The position numbers and the translations under genes were made by a program. A stretch of 8,343 bases of DNA from Pseudomonadota bacterium. Lineage in GTDB: Bacteria; Pseudomonadota; Gammaproteobacteria; Pseudomonadales; Azotimanducaceae. The stretch covers positions 1-8,343 of the forward strand of contig JAQBYL010000172.1 in the NCBI GenBank assembly GCA_027622495.1. The letters are read 5' to 3'. Within the stretch, counting starts at the first letter, position 1, and each line of letters opens with the position of its first letter. A model generated the notes under the pieces. The model was not told the origin of the DNA. It ran no database searches and was given only the letters and a program-made list of their open reading frames with translations. This document shows, piece after piece, positions 1 through 6,605 of this stretch.

Positions 1-1063
1 AACGAATTGCGTTGAGTGGTTGATGTGTTGCTGCTATCAACTGCCTGATCAGCGTGGTTTTGCCGGTCCCGTTGCGGCCGAGCAATGCGACCCGCTCGCC
101 TGGCCTGATAACTAACTCATCAATATTGAACAGATGCCGAAGCCCCGCCCGATCATCAGGCACGCTGACCTGAAGATCATCGATTGCGACAATCTGCTTC
201 GCCCGGGAGGCATCGAGCGCAAGTTTCAGGTCCAGCGGTGAGCCGTCGGTTACAAAGGTTTTCTGCTCTTCCAACCGTTCGGCGCGTTTTTCAATGCTCT
301 TGGCACGGCGGGTCAGTTTTTCGCTGTCGTAGACTTTGCCCCAGGTCGCCAATCGTTTGGCACTCACGCGCAGGGCGTCAATCTTGCGCTCTTGTGCTGC
401 GCGATTTTTCGCGGCTGCCTCGTCCATGGCCTGAAGCTCGATCACCGCCTGGCTGTAGCTTGAGCGGAATCGATACAGACGCAGGTCCCGCAGAATCAGC
501 GTCTCGGTGCAGATCGTGTCGAGAAATCGACGGTCGTGCGAAACCATCAGCAGTGCACCGCGAAAGGCATTCAACGCCTCTTCGAACAGCACCAGAGTCT
601 GCAGATCGAGATGGTTGGTCGGTTCATCCAACAGCAGCAGGTCTGGTTGTGCAACCAGTGCACGGGCCAGCATCAGTCGGTTCTGCTGCCCACCCGACAG
701 ATCACCCACCGCCGTGGCAAGGCTCAATCGCTCAAAAGCCAGCAGATCCAGCATCGAACCGGCCTGCCACGCCGACCCTGCTTCACACTTGCGTTCCACA
801 GCCTGCAACGCAGGCACCCTGTTAAGGTCTTCGGGTAGAAACTGCTCCACCATCGCAACGCGCAGACCGCGCTTTGTCATCAGGCTGCCTTGATCCGGCG
901 TGAGCCTGCCGGACAATACATTCAAGAGTGTCGACTTGCCGCTGCCGTTGTGGCCGACCAGCGCGAGACGATCGCCGTCTGCAACCGCAAGATCCAACTC
1001 GGCGAACAATGGTTTCTCCCCCGCACTGTGGGAAACCTCTCTGGCTTGAAGCAATATGCCCAT
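1..1063 (-). CDS. ABC-F family ATPase (partial, C-terminal part beyond left edge)
   Basis: Translating the minus strand from the ATG at 1063-1061 gives 354 codons without a stop, running off the window. The first nucleotide-binding domain is complete: Walker A GHNGSGKST (residues 37-45), signature LSGGQ (122-126), Walker B LLLLDEPTNHLD (142-153) and the H-switch VSHDRRF (174-180). A charged, probably coiled-coil linker rich in Lys, Arg and Glu follows (about 205-268). The second domain begins and shows Walker A GRNGTGKTT (329-337) before the cut. Two ATPase domains in one chain without membrane segments, with a charged linker between them, define ABC-F. Known members (EttA, Uup, YheS, YbiT) bind near the ribosomal E site and tune translation; some give antibiotic resistance. 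The subfamily cannot be settled without the C-terminus. It diverges from the rhomboid gene with only 21 bp between start codons. No strong Shine-Dalgarno precedes the ATG. Confidence 0.93.
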   Translation of the reverse strand, partial: MGILLQAREVSHSAGEKPLFAELDLAVADGDRLALVGHNGSGKSTLLNVLSGRLTPDQGSLMTKRGLRVAMVEQFLPEDLNRVPALQAVERKCEAGSAWQAGSMLDLLAFERLSLATAVGDLSGGQQNRLMLARALVAQPDLLLLDEPTNHLDLQTLVLFEEALNAFRGALLMVSHDRRFLDTICTETLILRDLRLYRFRSSYSQAVIELQAMDEAAAKNRAAQERKIDALRVSAKRLATWGKVYDSEKLTRRAKSIEKRAERLEEQKTFVTDGSPLDLKLALDASRAKQIVAIDDLQVSVPDDRAGLRHLFNIDELVIRPGERVALLGRNGTGKTTLIRQLIAATHQPLNAIR

Positions 1064-1069
1064 TTCCCG

Positions 1070-1098
1070 ATTCTAACAGGCACGATGTTCCCTTTAAG
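1070..1098 (-). promoter_or_regulatory. Possible promoter for the ABC-F gene
   Basis: On the minus strand TAGAAT (1075-1070) matches the -10 consensus at five of six bases. Seventeen bases upstream lies CTTAAA (1098-1093), which matches the -35 at only three. If this -10 is used, transcription would begin close to the ATG at 1063, so the mRNA would be almost leaderless. That agrees with the lack of a clear ribosome binding site. The element lies over the start of the rhomboid gene. This is a weak call by eye. Confidence 0.22.
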
Positions 1099-1843
1099 AG
1101 ACGAAAACCCCACCGCGCGTTTCCCCATCATTGTGGTTGTGATCATCGGCATGAACGCGCTTACGTGGCTCGCCGTACAGGGGCTCGGATCCGAGCAGAT
1201 GCTGGCGCAATCGCTGTGCCTGTACGCTCTGATCCCCGGCGACCTGCTGGGCAGCATCGCGTCGGGAACCCAGTTCGCAGTCAGCTCTTCGCTGGTGTGT
1301 CAGCTGGATGGCAATGGCAATCCTGCTTCACTATTCACTTCCATGTTCATGCACGGCGGCTGGTTCCACATCATCGGCAACATGTGGTTCCTGTGGGTGT
1401 TTGGCGACAACGTTGAAGACATCATGGGGCCGGTGCGGTTCGCCTTTTTTTATCTGCTCTGCGGTCTGGCTGCTGCTGCGGCTCAGATCGCAACCGACCC
1501 TGACAGCATCATCCCCATGGTGGGCGCATCGGGCGCCATCGGGGGTGTCATGGGGGCTTATGCATTGCTCTATCCGCGCGCCCGCGTTCACACCCTGATC
1601 TTCCTCGGCTTCTTCATCACCACCATCGCGGTGCCAGCGGTATTCATGCTCGGTTACTGGTTTCTGATCCAGGTAGTCAGCGGTGTGCCTGCACTGAACA
1701 GCACCGGTGGCGGCGTCGCATTCTGGGCACACATCGGCGGCTTTCTCGCGGGGGGGGTGTTAATCCATGTGTTCAAGCGCGACGACTATATGGCCGCCCA
1801 TCAGGCACAGTCGCCGAAACAGACTTCGCGCCACCGTTGGTAG
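1085..1843 (+). CDS. Rhomboid family intramembrane serine protease
   Basis: A 252-residue polytopic membrane protein. An N-terminal helix (about residues 14-32) is followed by a long loop with two Cys (C45, C72). The conserved rhomboid core comes next: a helix with H95 and N99 in WFHIIGNMWFLW, the catalytic serine S149 in GASG (147-150) followed by small residues (AIGGVMGAYALLYP), and the catalytic histidine H216 in WAHIGGFLAGG. S149 and H216 form the expected Ser-His dyad, so the enzyme should be active and cleave membrane-spanning substrates in the inner membrane. Substrates are unknown. The reading frame is open back to 890, but that stretch overlaps the ABC-F gene on the other strand. The ATG at 1085 begins a typical short cytoplasmic leader (MFPLRDENPTARFP) and is preferred, although its ribosome site (AGG, 4 bp spacing) is poor. 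A short hydrophilic tail ends the protein. Confidence 0.93.
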   Translation: MFPLRDENPTARFPIIVVVIIGMNALTWLAVQGLGSEQMLAQSLCLYALIPGDLLGSIASGTQFAVSSSLVCQLDGNGNPASLFTSMFMHGGWFHIIGNMWFLWVFGDNVEDIMGPVRFAFFYLLCGLAAAAAQIATDPDSIIPMVGASGAIGGVMGAYALLYPRARVHTLIFLGFFITTIAVPAVFMLGYWFLIQVVSGVPALNSTGGGVAFWAHIGGFLAGGVLIHVFKRDDYMAAHQAQSPKQTSRHRW

Positions 1844-1863
1844 CCGGGCGGTGATTGAGTCGA

Positions 1864-2154
1864 TTAGCGAGCGACTTCCTCTTCTATGCGGGTCCGCCAG
1901 CCGTAGAGTTCTGCTCAATCCGGTTGATTCCAATTTTTCAGAAGGGCATCACCCACGATCTGTATTTCGTCAGACCTCGAGAACGCTTTCCAGCAGGCTC
2001 TTCCCGCCGGGGTCTCAAAGAGCATCGACCAGTTGCCCTATTCGTTTGATTTCCACGCATCACTTTCATAAAAACTGGTCTGAACCCACAGGTTGAGCCG
2101 AAAGCCCGGCAGGCTGCCGGGCCCTAAGGAGCATCCGGCCGTAATTCCGGGCAT
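1864..2154 (-). pseudogene. Possible decayed minus-strand coding region with two in-frame stops
   Basis: One minus-strand frame runs from an ATG at 2154 to a TAA at 1866-1864. It is interrupted only by TAG (2040-2038) and TGA (1917-1915). The three pieces are 38, 40 and 16 codons. The middle piece reads like ordinary protein (for example NWSMLFETPAGRACWKAF), and the last piece AELYGWRTRIEEEVAR is also protein-like. Each stop is one C-to-T change away from a sense codon (CAG or CGA), as expected for a gene decaying by transition. I recognise no family. Against this, plus-strand frames are also open here (1767-2096, 1855-2049), so the region may simply be poor in stops. Function is unknown and the call is tentative. 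Confidence 0.25.
2104..2122. repeat. Strong GC hairpin in the intergenic gap
   Basis: GCCCGGC (2104-2110) and GCCGGGC (2116-2122) form a perfect 7-bp stem around AGGCT. The palindrome is almost continuous (nine-base arms around one central base). No T-run follows on either strand, only TTT on the minus side, so it is not a good intrinsic terminator. It could end transcription of the rhomboid gene in a factor-assisted way, act as a REP-like repeat unit, or be a protein site. Confidence 0.45.
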
Positions 2155-2172
2155 CTCGCGCAATTGTTGTCA

Positions 2173-2200
2173 TTGACCCGACCCTGTCAGACTTTACCCT
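2173..2200 (+). promoter_or_regulatory. Candidate promoter upstream of the amidase gene
   Basis: TTGACC (2173-2178) matches the -35 consensus at five of six bases. Sixteen bases later TACCCT (2195-2200) is a poor -10 (first two and last bases match). The heptamer ACCCTGT occurs twice here (2181-2187, 2196-2202), fifteen bases apart, which could be a direct-repeat regulator site or chance. The following gene starts 96 bp downstream. Confidence 0.25.
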
Positions 2201-2295
2201 GTAGTTTGGTATTCGATCAGATACCGTTTTAGACCTGCAGCACACCCGGATTTAGCCCATCATGGCAAGCCTGGATCACAAAAAAGGGCAACGCC

Positions 2296-3678
2296 GTGAG
2301 CAAACTGTATGAACGGACCGCATTGGAACTGGCAGCACTCATTCGTTCGAAGGAGGTGTCGAGCCGCGAGGTGGTACAGGCGCACCTTGATCGAATCAGC
2401 GCGGTTAACGGGCACGTGAACGCGGTGACCGTGGTGCTGGCAGAGTCGGCCCTGAAGGCCGCAGATGCAGCAGATGCGCGAGAGGCAGCTGGCCCGTTAC
2501 ATGGCGTGCCCTTTACCATCAAAGAAAATATCGACTGCGTCGGGTCAGCCACAACCAATGGGGTACCCGCATTAGCCGATGCGCATCCGACAATGGATGC
2601 ACCGGTAGTCGCGCGGATGAAAGCAGCGGGCGCCATTCCCATCGGACGTACTAACCTTCCGGAGATGGGTCTGCGGTTGTCGACCGACAATCCCCTTCGG
2701 GGCAGAACGCTCAATCCGTGGCACACCGAGCTCACGGCAGGAGGGTCAAGCGGTGGAGAAGCCGCCGCCCTGGCTACCGGTATGACCCCGTTCGGGCTCG
2801 GCAACGACATCGGCGGATCGCTGCGTAACCCGGCCTATTGTTGCGGCATCACGTCCTTAAAGCCCACCCAGGGTCGCATCCCGCATGCAGGAAGTATGGA
2901 ACCGCTGGACGCAGGCATAGCAGTTCAGGCGATGCTGGTGGAAGGGCCCATGACCCGTTCAGTTGCCGATCTGCGTATGGGTCTTTCGATCCTGGCTGGC
3001 CGCGACATCAGGGATCCACGCTCAGTTGATGCACCGTTGATCGGCGCACAACCACACCGGCGACGGGCCGCTCTGGTCACCTATATCAACGGCGCCAACA
3101 TACCTGAAGCGACCCTGGCGGCGATCAGACAGGCCGGCACTATCCTCGCCGCCGCCGGTTGGGAGGTAGAGGAGGCCGAGCCCCCCGAACTGGAACAGGT
3201 GAGCCAGATCTGGGGCAATGTGCTGTCCATCGACTTTGCAGACCTGGTGCCGCAGATCCAACCCATGATCACCGCTCCCCTGCATACGATCCTTTCGCAA
3301 CTGGTCAGTCGCTTCGACCCTAACGTGAGCAACGGCACTGTTCATGCAGAGCGTTCAAGGCTCACCCGCTTGTGGTCTGCGTTTTTTGCAGACTATCCGG
3401 TGGCCATCGGTCCAACCTGGACCAGACTGCCGTGGCCGGCCAGTGCTGACCTCGATCCGGTCACAGGCCTGGATCTGCTGCTCGACACCATTCGTTTCAT
3501 CACGCCAGGGAATGTACTGGGTCTGCCATCAGTCGCACTGCCAATGGGCCTGGCGGATGGCTTGCCGACGGGCATTCAGATTTACGCCGATCTGTGGCGC
3601 GAAGATCTGGCTCTGGACGCGGCGCAAGCGATTGAAGCAGGCGTTGCACGCACCACACCGATCGATCCGGTGACTTAA
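2296..3678 (+). CDS. Amidase signature family hydrolase
   Basis: A 460-residue soluble enzyme expected to hydrolyse a carboxamide to acid plus amine or ammonia. The amidase-signature catalytic triad is complete and spaced as in GatA and related enzymes: Lys76 in GVPFTIKEN, the cis-Ser151 in the GGSSGG loop (149-154), and the nucleophile Ser175 in DIGGSLRNPA (171-180). The C-terminal part carries the usual PGNVLGLPSVALPMG segment before the last helices. The start is GTG at 2296, with AAGGG (2284-2288) seven bases upstream. An ATG at 2262 is out of frame and ends after 16 codons. There is no GatB or GatC neighbour, and the length and context point to a catabolic or general amidase, not the tRNA amidotransferase subunit. 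The substrate cannot be told from sequence. It heads a same-strand run with the small exported ORF, the LLM oxidoreductase and the GST. Confidence 0.95.
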   Translation: MSKLYERTALELAALIRSKEVSSREVVQAHLDRISAVNGHVNAVTVVLAESALKAADAADAREAAGPLHGVPFTIKENIDCVGSATTNGVPALADAHPTMDAPVVARMKAAGAIPIGRTNLPEMGLRLSTDNPLRGRTLNPWHTELTAGGSSGGEAAALATGMTPFGLGNDIGGSLRNPAYCCGITSLKPTQGRIPHAGSMEPLDAGIAVQAMLVEGPMTRSVADLRMGLSILAGRDIRDPRSVDAPLIGAQPHRRRAALVTYINGANIPEATLAAIRQAGTILAAAGWEVEEAEPPELEQVSQIWGNVLSIDFADLVPQIQPMITAPLHTILSQLVSRFDPNVSNGTVHAERSRLTRLWSAFFADYPVAIGPTWTRLPWPASADLDPVTGLDLLLDTIRFITPGNVLGLPSVALPMGLADGLPTGIQIYADLWREDLALDAAQAIEAGVARTTPIDPVT

Positions 3679-3700
3679 GAAGCGGTGCAACTTTCTGCGC

Positions 3701-3737
3701 CTCTTGTACGTATAGCAGCTACCTGTACATACAAGAG
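3701..3737 (+). promoter_or_regulatory. Inverted repeat reaching into a ribosome binding site
   Basis: CTCTTGTACGTA (3701-3712) and TACATACAAGAG (3726-3737) are inverted copies with one mismatch, separated by 13 bases. The dyad begins 22 bp after the amidase stop. Its right arm ends in the first bases of the Shine-Dalgarno AGGAG (3736-3740) of the small gene starting at 3747. In RNA it could partly hide the ribosome site; in DNA it could be an operator for a dimeric regulator. No T-run follows, so it is not a classic terminator. Confidence 0.5.
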
Positions 3738-3746
3738 GAGAGACGC

Positions 3747-3953
3747 ATGAGATTTATGATCAAGCCGTCCTGCCGCCTGGCAGCGATCGCAGGGTTGTTG
3801 ATTCTGTCCGGGTTCGCACGTGCCGAGAACTACAATCGGACCTACCAGGGTTGCTGCGGGTATGATCCCTGCCATCGTGATGCAGTTTGCCTGTATGTAC
3901 ATCATCAATCACATCTGGGCGTACCACATCGCACCGATCGCGGCAGAGGTTAG
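3747..3953 (+). CDS. Small exported or membrane protein, probably frame-shifted
   Basis: The ATG at 3747 has a good Shine-Dalgarno (AGGAG, 3736-3740, 6-bp spacing). The 68-residue product opens with a textbook Sec signal: basic start, hydrophobic core LAAIAGLLILSGF (11-23) and likely cleavage after ARA (residue 26). The remainder is short and Cys-containing (C36, C37, C42, C48), with many His and Arg. G/C at third codon positions is high up to about 3860 (29 of 38 codons) and then falls to 10 of 30. The +1 frame becomes coding-like at that point (see 3862-4038). The 3' half of this frame is therefore probably not the original protein. I recognise no family. Its place between the amidase and oxidoreductase genes suggests an accessory envelope role, but that is inference only. 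Confidence 0.5.
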   Translation: MRFMIKPSCRLAAIAGLLILSGFARAENYNRTYQGCCGYDPCHRDAVCLYVHHQSHLGVPHRTDRGRG

Positions 3954-4038
3954 AAAGCGGTTTTACTCTGGCACCTTACATCGACCCCAAGACTTCGTCG
4001 CTCCATCGCCAGTAATGCACATACCGTTCACCACGTAA
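3862..4038 (+). pseudogene. Downstream part of the small gene in the +1 frame
   Basis: From 3862 the +1 frame encodes a hydrophobic segment (IPAIVMQFACMYIINHIWAY) followed by EVRKRF and a tail, ending at TAA 4036-4038. In its first 30 codons 23 have G or C at the third position, as expected for a real gene here. This frame is open only from 3802 and has no good ribosome site of its own. It is best explained as the second half of the gene starting at 3747, joined by skipping one base near 3861. The joined product would be about 96 residues with a signal or first helix and a second membrane helix. Its stop lies 10 bp before the next start codon. The shift could be a mutation, a sequencing error, or programmed; no slippery run is obvious. 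Confidence 0.4.
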
Positions 4039-4048
4039 GGGACCGCCG

Positions 4049-5101
4049 ATGCCAGAAAAAAGCCCAATGAAGCTCGCCATCGAGATCGGCCCGGCAAGGG
4101 CTGATAACCTCAACCTGCTTACCAGCTGGGTTCAGCATGCAGAACGCCTGGGGGTAGCGACCGCCTTTTCGGCGGAAGCCTGGTGGAGTGATGCCGCAAC
4201 CATTCTCGCCTATCTGGCCAGCAAGACTGACCGCATCCGCCTTGCTACAGGCATCATGCAGGTCACCGCCAGGGTCCCGGCCATGACAGCCATGACAGCG
4301 TTGTCTCTGCACGACATGTCTGGTGGTCGTTTTGTGCTGGGCCTGGGTGCCAGCGGTCCGCAGGTGGTTGAAGGCCTGCATGGGGTTGCTTTCGATTCAC
4401 CGCTAACCCGTATGCGGGAGACCGTTGATATCTGCCGCATGATTTTTGCCGGTGAAAAAGTTAAATACGACGGCCAGGTCTTCCAGTTGCCACGACCGGG
4501 TGGCGAAGGCAAAGCGATCCGTATCGCCCATGACCCCGTGAATATCCCCATTTATCTCGCGACACTTGGACCCAAAGCACTCGAATATACCGGCGCCGTT
4601 GCGAACGGCTGGTTAGGAACTTCGTTTTCGCCCGATCACGCGCAAGCGCATCTTTCGTTCATCGACGCGGGTCTGAACAGCGCTTCGCGGGTGCGCGACG
4701 ATCTCGATCTATGTGTATCGGTGCGTGTAGAGGTCGGCGACGACGTCGAACGGATGATCGATCGGCGCCGAGCGGCGGTAGCCTTCAACATGGGCGGCAT
4801 GGGATCTGCCACCACAAATTTTTACAACGATGCATTCTGTCGCGCGGGTTTTGAGGAAGATGCGCGAGCCATACAGGCCCTGTGGCTTTCGGGTAAACGG
4901 GACGAGGCAGCCCGACGGGTGCCCGATGCCATGGTCACAGAGTTTCAGGCGATCGGCACATCAGATATGGTACAAGACCGTCTGCGCCGCTATCGGGCCG
5001 CTGGTGTAACCACACTGAAACTCGGCCTGGACAGCGCCGAGCCCGGCGCACCGCGATTTGATCTGCTGGAAAATATTGTCGACCTGGTGGAGGGTCTTTG
5101 A
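4049..5101 (+). CDS. LLM-class flavin/F420-type oxidoreductase
   Basis: A 350-residue luciferase-like (TIM-barrel) oxidoreductase. Visible family marks are the early segment AERLGVATAFSAEAWWSDA (31-49), TDRIRLATGIMQVTAR (60-75), the hallmark SGGRFVLGLGASGPQVVEG (91-109), IPIYLATLGPKALEYTG (166-182) and a C-terminal RLRRYRAAGVTTLKL region. The wording of the 91-112 segment resembles the mycobacterial Rv3520c-type group usually labelled F420-dependent, but FMN use is equally possible, and no F420 biosynthesis gene is in the window. It would reduce or oxygenate an organic substrate in the cytoplasm. The start ATG at 4049 has AAGG (4037-4040) eight bases upstream; an in-frame ATG at 4067 is a possible alternative. 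The stop TGA overlaps the next gene's ATG by one base, so the two are probably translated together. Confidence 0.94.
   Translation: MPEKSPMKLAIEIGPARADNLNLLTSWVQHAERLGVATAFSAEAWWSDAATILAYLASKTDRIRLATGIMQVTARVPAMTAMTALSLHDMSGGRFVLGLGASGPQVVEGLHGVAFDSPLTRMRETVDICRMIFAGEKVKYDGQVFQLPRPGGEGKAIRIAHDPVNIPIYLATLGPKALEYTGAVANGWLGTSFSPDHAQAHLSFIDAGLNSASRVRDDLDLCVSVRVEVGDDVERMIDRRRAAVAFNMGGMGSATTNFYNDAFCRAGFEEDARAIQALWLSGKRDEAARRVPDAMVTEFQAIGTSDMVQDRLRRYRAAGVTTLKLGLDSAEPGAPRFDLLENIVDLVEGL
5089..5094 (+). promoter_or_regulatory. Shine-Dalgarno of the GST gene inside the oxidoreductase gene
   Basis: GGAGGG lies six bases before the ATG at 5101 and within the last codons of the upstream gene. This decides ATG 5101 over the in-frame TTG at 5098. 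It supports coupling through the TGATG overlap. Confidence 0.7.
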
Positions 5102-5733
5102 TGAAGCTGTATATGGTTCCGCTTGCGCCTAATCCGACCAAGGTCATGCTCTATATCGCCGAGCGCGCAGAACTCGGTACCGATATGCCCATTGAGCAGA
5201 TCGTTGTGAACACCGTGAAACGACGCAACCGCGAACCTGAGCACCTGGCGCGCAATCCGTTCGGGACCTTGCCGGTGCTGGAACGGGATGACGGCAGCTA
5301 TCTCATCGAGTCTCTGGCAATCATCGAGTACCTCGAAGATCGCTTCCCGCAGGGAAGCCTTCTGGGCCCCGACCCGGAAACCAGAGGCAACGCCCGCGAT
5401 GTGGAACGGATCGTCGACCTGCGAATTGCCGGACCCATGGGCAGTTATGGCCACGCCAGGAATTCCCCCCTCGGCCTGCCGCCAAATCCAGAACTCGCAG
5501 AAAGGATGCATGGCAATCTGCAGACACCGCTGGATTATCTGGAAAAACTGCTTTCTGACGGCCGGCCTCTGCTGCTCGGTGAACGGGTGTCGATTGCCGA
5601 TTGCACATTGCAGGCATCGCTGCAGTTTCTTCGCTATGTGGAAGCTGATCTGTTTGGCGAACGACCAGGCTTACGTGCATGGGATGAGCGCTATCGCGCT
5701 CGACCTGCGGCCAAAAACGTTCTCAGATGGTAG
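5101..5733 (+). CDS. Glutathione S-transferase family protein
   Basis: A 210-residue cytosolic GST. The N-terminal thioredoxin-like domain (1-83) has the cis-proline in NPFGTLPVL (P58) and the glutathione-binding Glu70-Ser71 in LIESLAIIEYLEDRFP. The helical C-terminal domain has the N-capping box S164-IAD167 and a conserved helix after it. In the first loop the sequence is PLAPNPTKV: Asn11 stands where many bacterial GSTs have Ser, Cys or Tyr near the thiol. The mechanism may therefore be closer to Asn/Thr-using or isomerase-type members. It could conjugate, dehalogenate, isomerise or reduce a substrate with glutathione. Overlap with the oxidoreductase gene argues that they act in the same pathway, perhaps on a reactive product of that enzyme; this is inference. 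The gene converges on the thioesterase gene with 26 bp between. Confidence 0.93.
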   Translation: MKLYMVPLAPNPTKVMLYIAERAELGTDMPIEQIVVNTVKRRNREPEHLARNPFGTLPVLERDDGSYLIESLAIIEYLEDRFPQGSLLGPDPETRGNARDVERIVDLRIAGPMGSYGHARNSPLGLPPNPELAERMHGNLQTPLDYLEKLLSDGRPLLLGERVSIADCTLQASLQFLRYVEADLFGERPGLRAWDERYRARPAAKNVLRW

Positions 5734-5759
5734 GGTAATCGACGCTTTGACCCCTTGAG

Positions 5760-6572
5760 CTAAGGACCGGTCTGGGCGCCGATCACCAGACCTAACTGGC
5801 GACTCTGCGCTACCAGGCGGCCTTCGCTATCCCACAGCGCACCACTTTCAATCATTCTTCCGTTAGCCAGATCGTCGGTTTTGAAATGCGCACGTATCCA
5901 TCCCGGGGCGGGACGGCGCACTACATTCACTGTGAGTTCCAGGGTCGGCACCCAACCGAACGCACCGAGCAGACCCAGCGGTGACGGCGGAAAGGCATCG
6001 GCAAAGAGCGGCAGACTTTGCGCATCCGGTTCACGCCCATCGGTATATCTCACCCAGCCAGCCATTTCGGCGCAGCCAGCCTCGCCGGGTGTTGCGAAAG
6101 CAGGATCAAGGCGTATATCGAGTCGGCTGGTGATCGGCAGAGTCAAACCCTGAGCGTCACCGCTGCGGGGTATGCAAATTTCCGGTTCAGGCAGCACCGG
6201 TGCGGGAAGTGTTACAGCCGTATCGATCCCAGCAGAGACACTGAGATCCGAAAATGCAGCAAGCACCTCGATGCGTGCTTTACCTTGTTGTGAAAGTGTT
6301 GCTCTGGCCGTGCTCAACGTTCGACCTGCGCGAACGGTTTCAACAAAGATCTCACAATCCGCATCCGCAACACCGGGTCGAAGAAAGTGGGTTGTGATCG
6401 ATACCGGGTCTACATGTACTAACGTGTTACTCAACGCCCGCAGCACGTTCGACACCAGGTAACCGCCATTGGGGTTGTCACCAATATTCCAGGCCGGGCT
6501 CAGATGACCGCGGAAGTGGTTGTCATCAATGCGGGTAACGCTGGTTTCGCGATCAAACTGCGAAAGGGTCAT
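5760..6572 (-). CDS. TesB-like double-hotdog thioesterase family protein
   Basis: A 270-residue protein that fits a two-hotdog acyl-CoA thioesterase (4HBT_3-type). The first half has NPNGGYLVSNVLRAL (33-47) with the family's GGYL turn, then THFLRPG (61-67) and a strand-rich stretch to about 110. The second half has DAFPPSP (192-198), ELTVNVVRRPAPGW (212-225) and the closing WDSEGRLVAQSRQLG (247-261), whose Gln may match the Gln of the TesB active site. It probably hydrolyses acyl-CoA thioesters; chain type is unknown. The start is ATG 6572, with AGGAAAG upstream at good spacing. A GTG at 6626 would extend the frame by 18 residues but lies in an inverted repeat and adds an atypical leader. It diverges from the hydrolase gene on the right and converges on the GST gene. 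Confidence 0.87.
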   Translation of the reverse strand: MTLSQFDRETSVTRIDDNHFRGHLSPAWNIGDNPNGGYLVSNVLRALSNTLVHVDPVSITTHFLRPGVADADCEIFVETVRAGRTLSTARATLSQQGKARIEVLAAFSDLSVSAGIDTAVTLPAPVLPEPEICIPRSGDAQGLTLPITSRLDIRLDPAFATPGEAGCAEMAGWVRYTDGREPDAQSLPLFADAFPPSPLGLLGAFGWVPTLELTVNVVRRPAPGWIRAHFKTDDLANGRMIESGALWDSEGRLVAQSRQLGLVIGAQTGP

Positions 6573-6605
6573 GGGGCTTTCCTGATCGGTGTGAAAACGT
6601 TCTTG

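Noticed and set aside
184..825. Long plus-strand open frame (213 codons)
   Set aside because: It lies antisense to the ABC-F gene, whose minus-strand translation has all ATPase motifs. The product is an Arg/Ser/Pro-rich shadow.
890..1084. N-terminal extension of the rhomboid frame
   Set aside because: It overlaps the ABC-F coding sequence and adds 65 residues with no rhomboid character before a good ATG at 1085.
1767..2096. Plus-strand open frames after the rhomboid gene (also 1855-2049)
   Set aside because: One starts inside the rhomboid gene in another frame; neither has a ribosome site or a recognisable domain.
2262..2312. Short ATG frame overlapping the amidase start (leader peptide?)
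   Set aside because: Sixteen codons with no ribosome site and no run of one amino acid; the overlap looks accidental.
2229..2810. Minus-strand frame of 193 codons
   Set aside because: Antisense shadow of the amidase, whose catalytic triad is intact on the plus strand.
4281..4298. Tandem 9-bp repeat CCATGACAG twice in the oxidoreductase gene
   Set aside because: It encodes AMTAMTA, which I recall as usual for this family at that place, so it needs no recent duplication.
5734..5759. Shared terminator between the convergent GST and thioesterase genes
   Set aside because: The 26-bp gap has no stable stem followed by a T-run on either strand.
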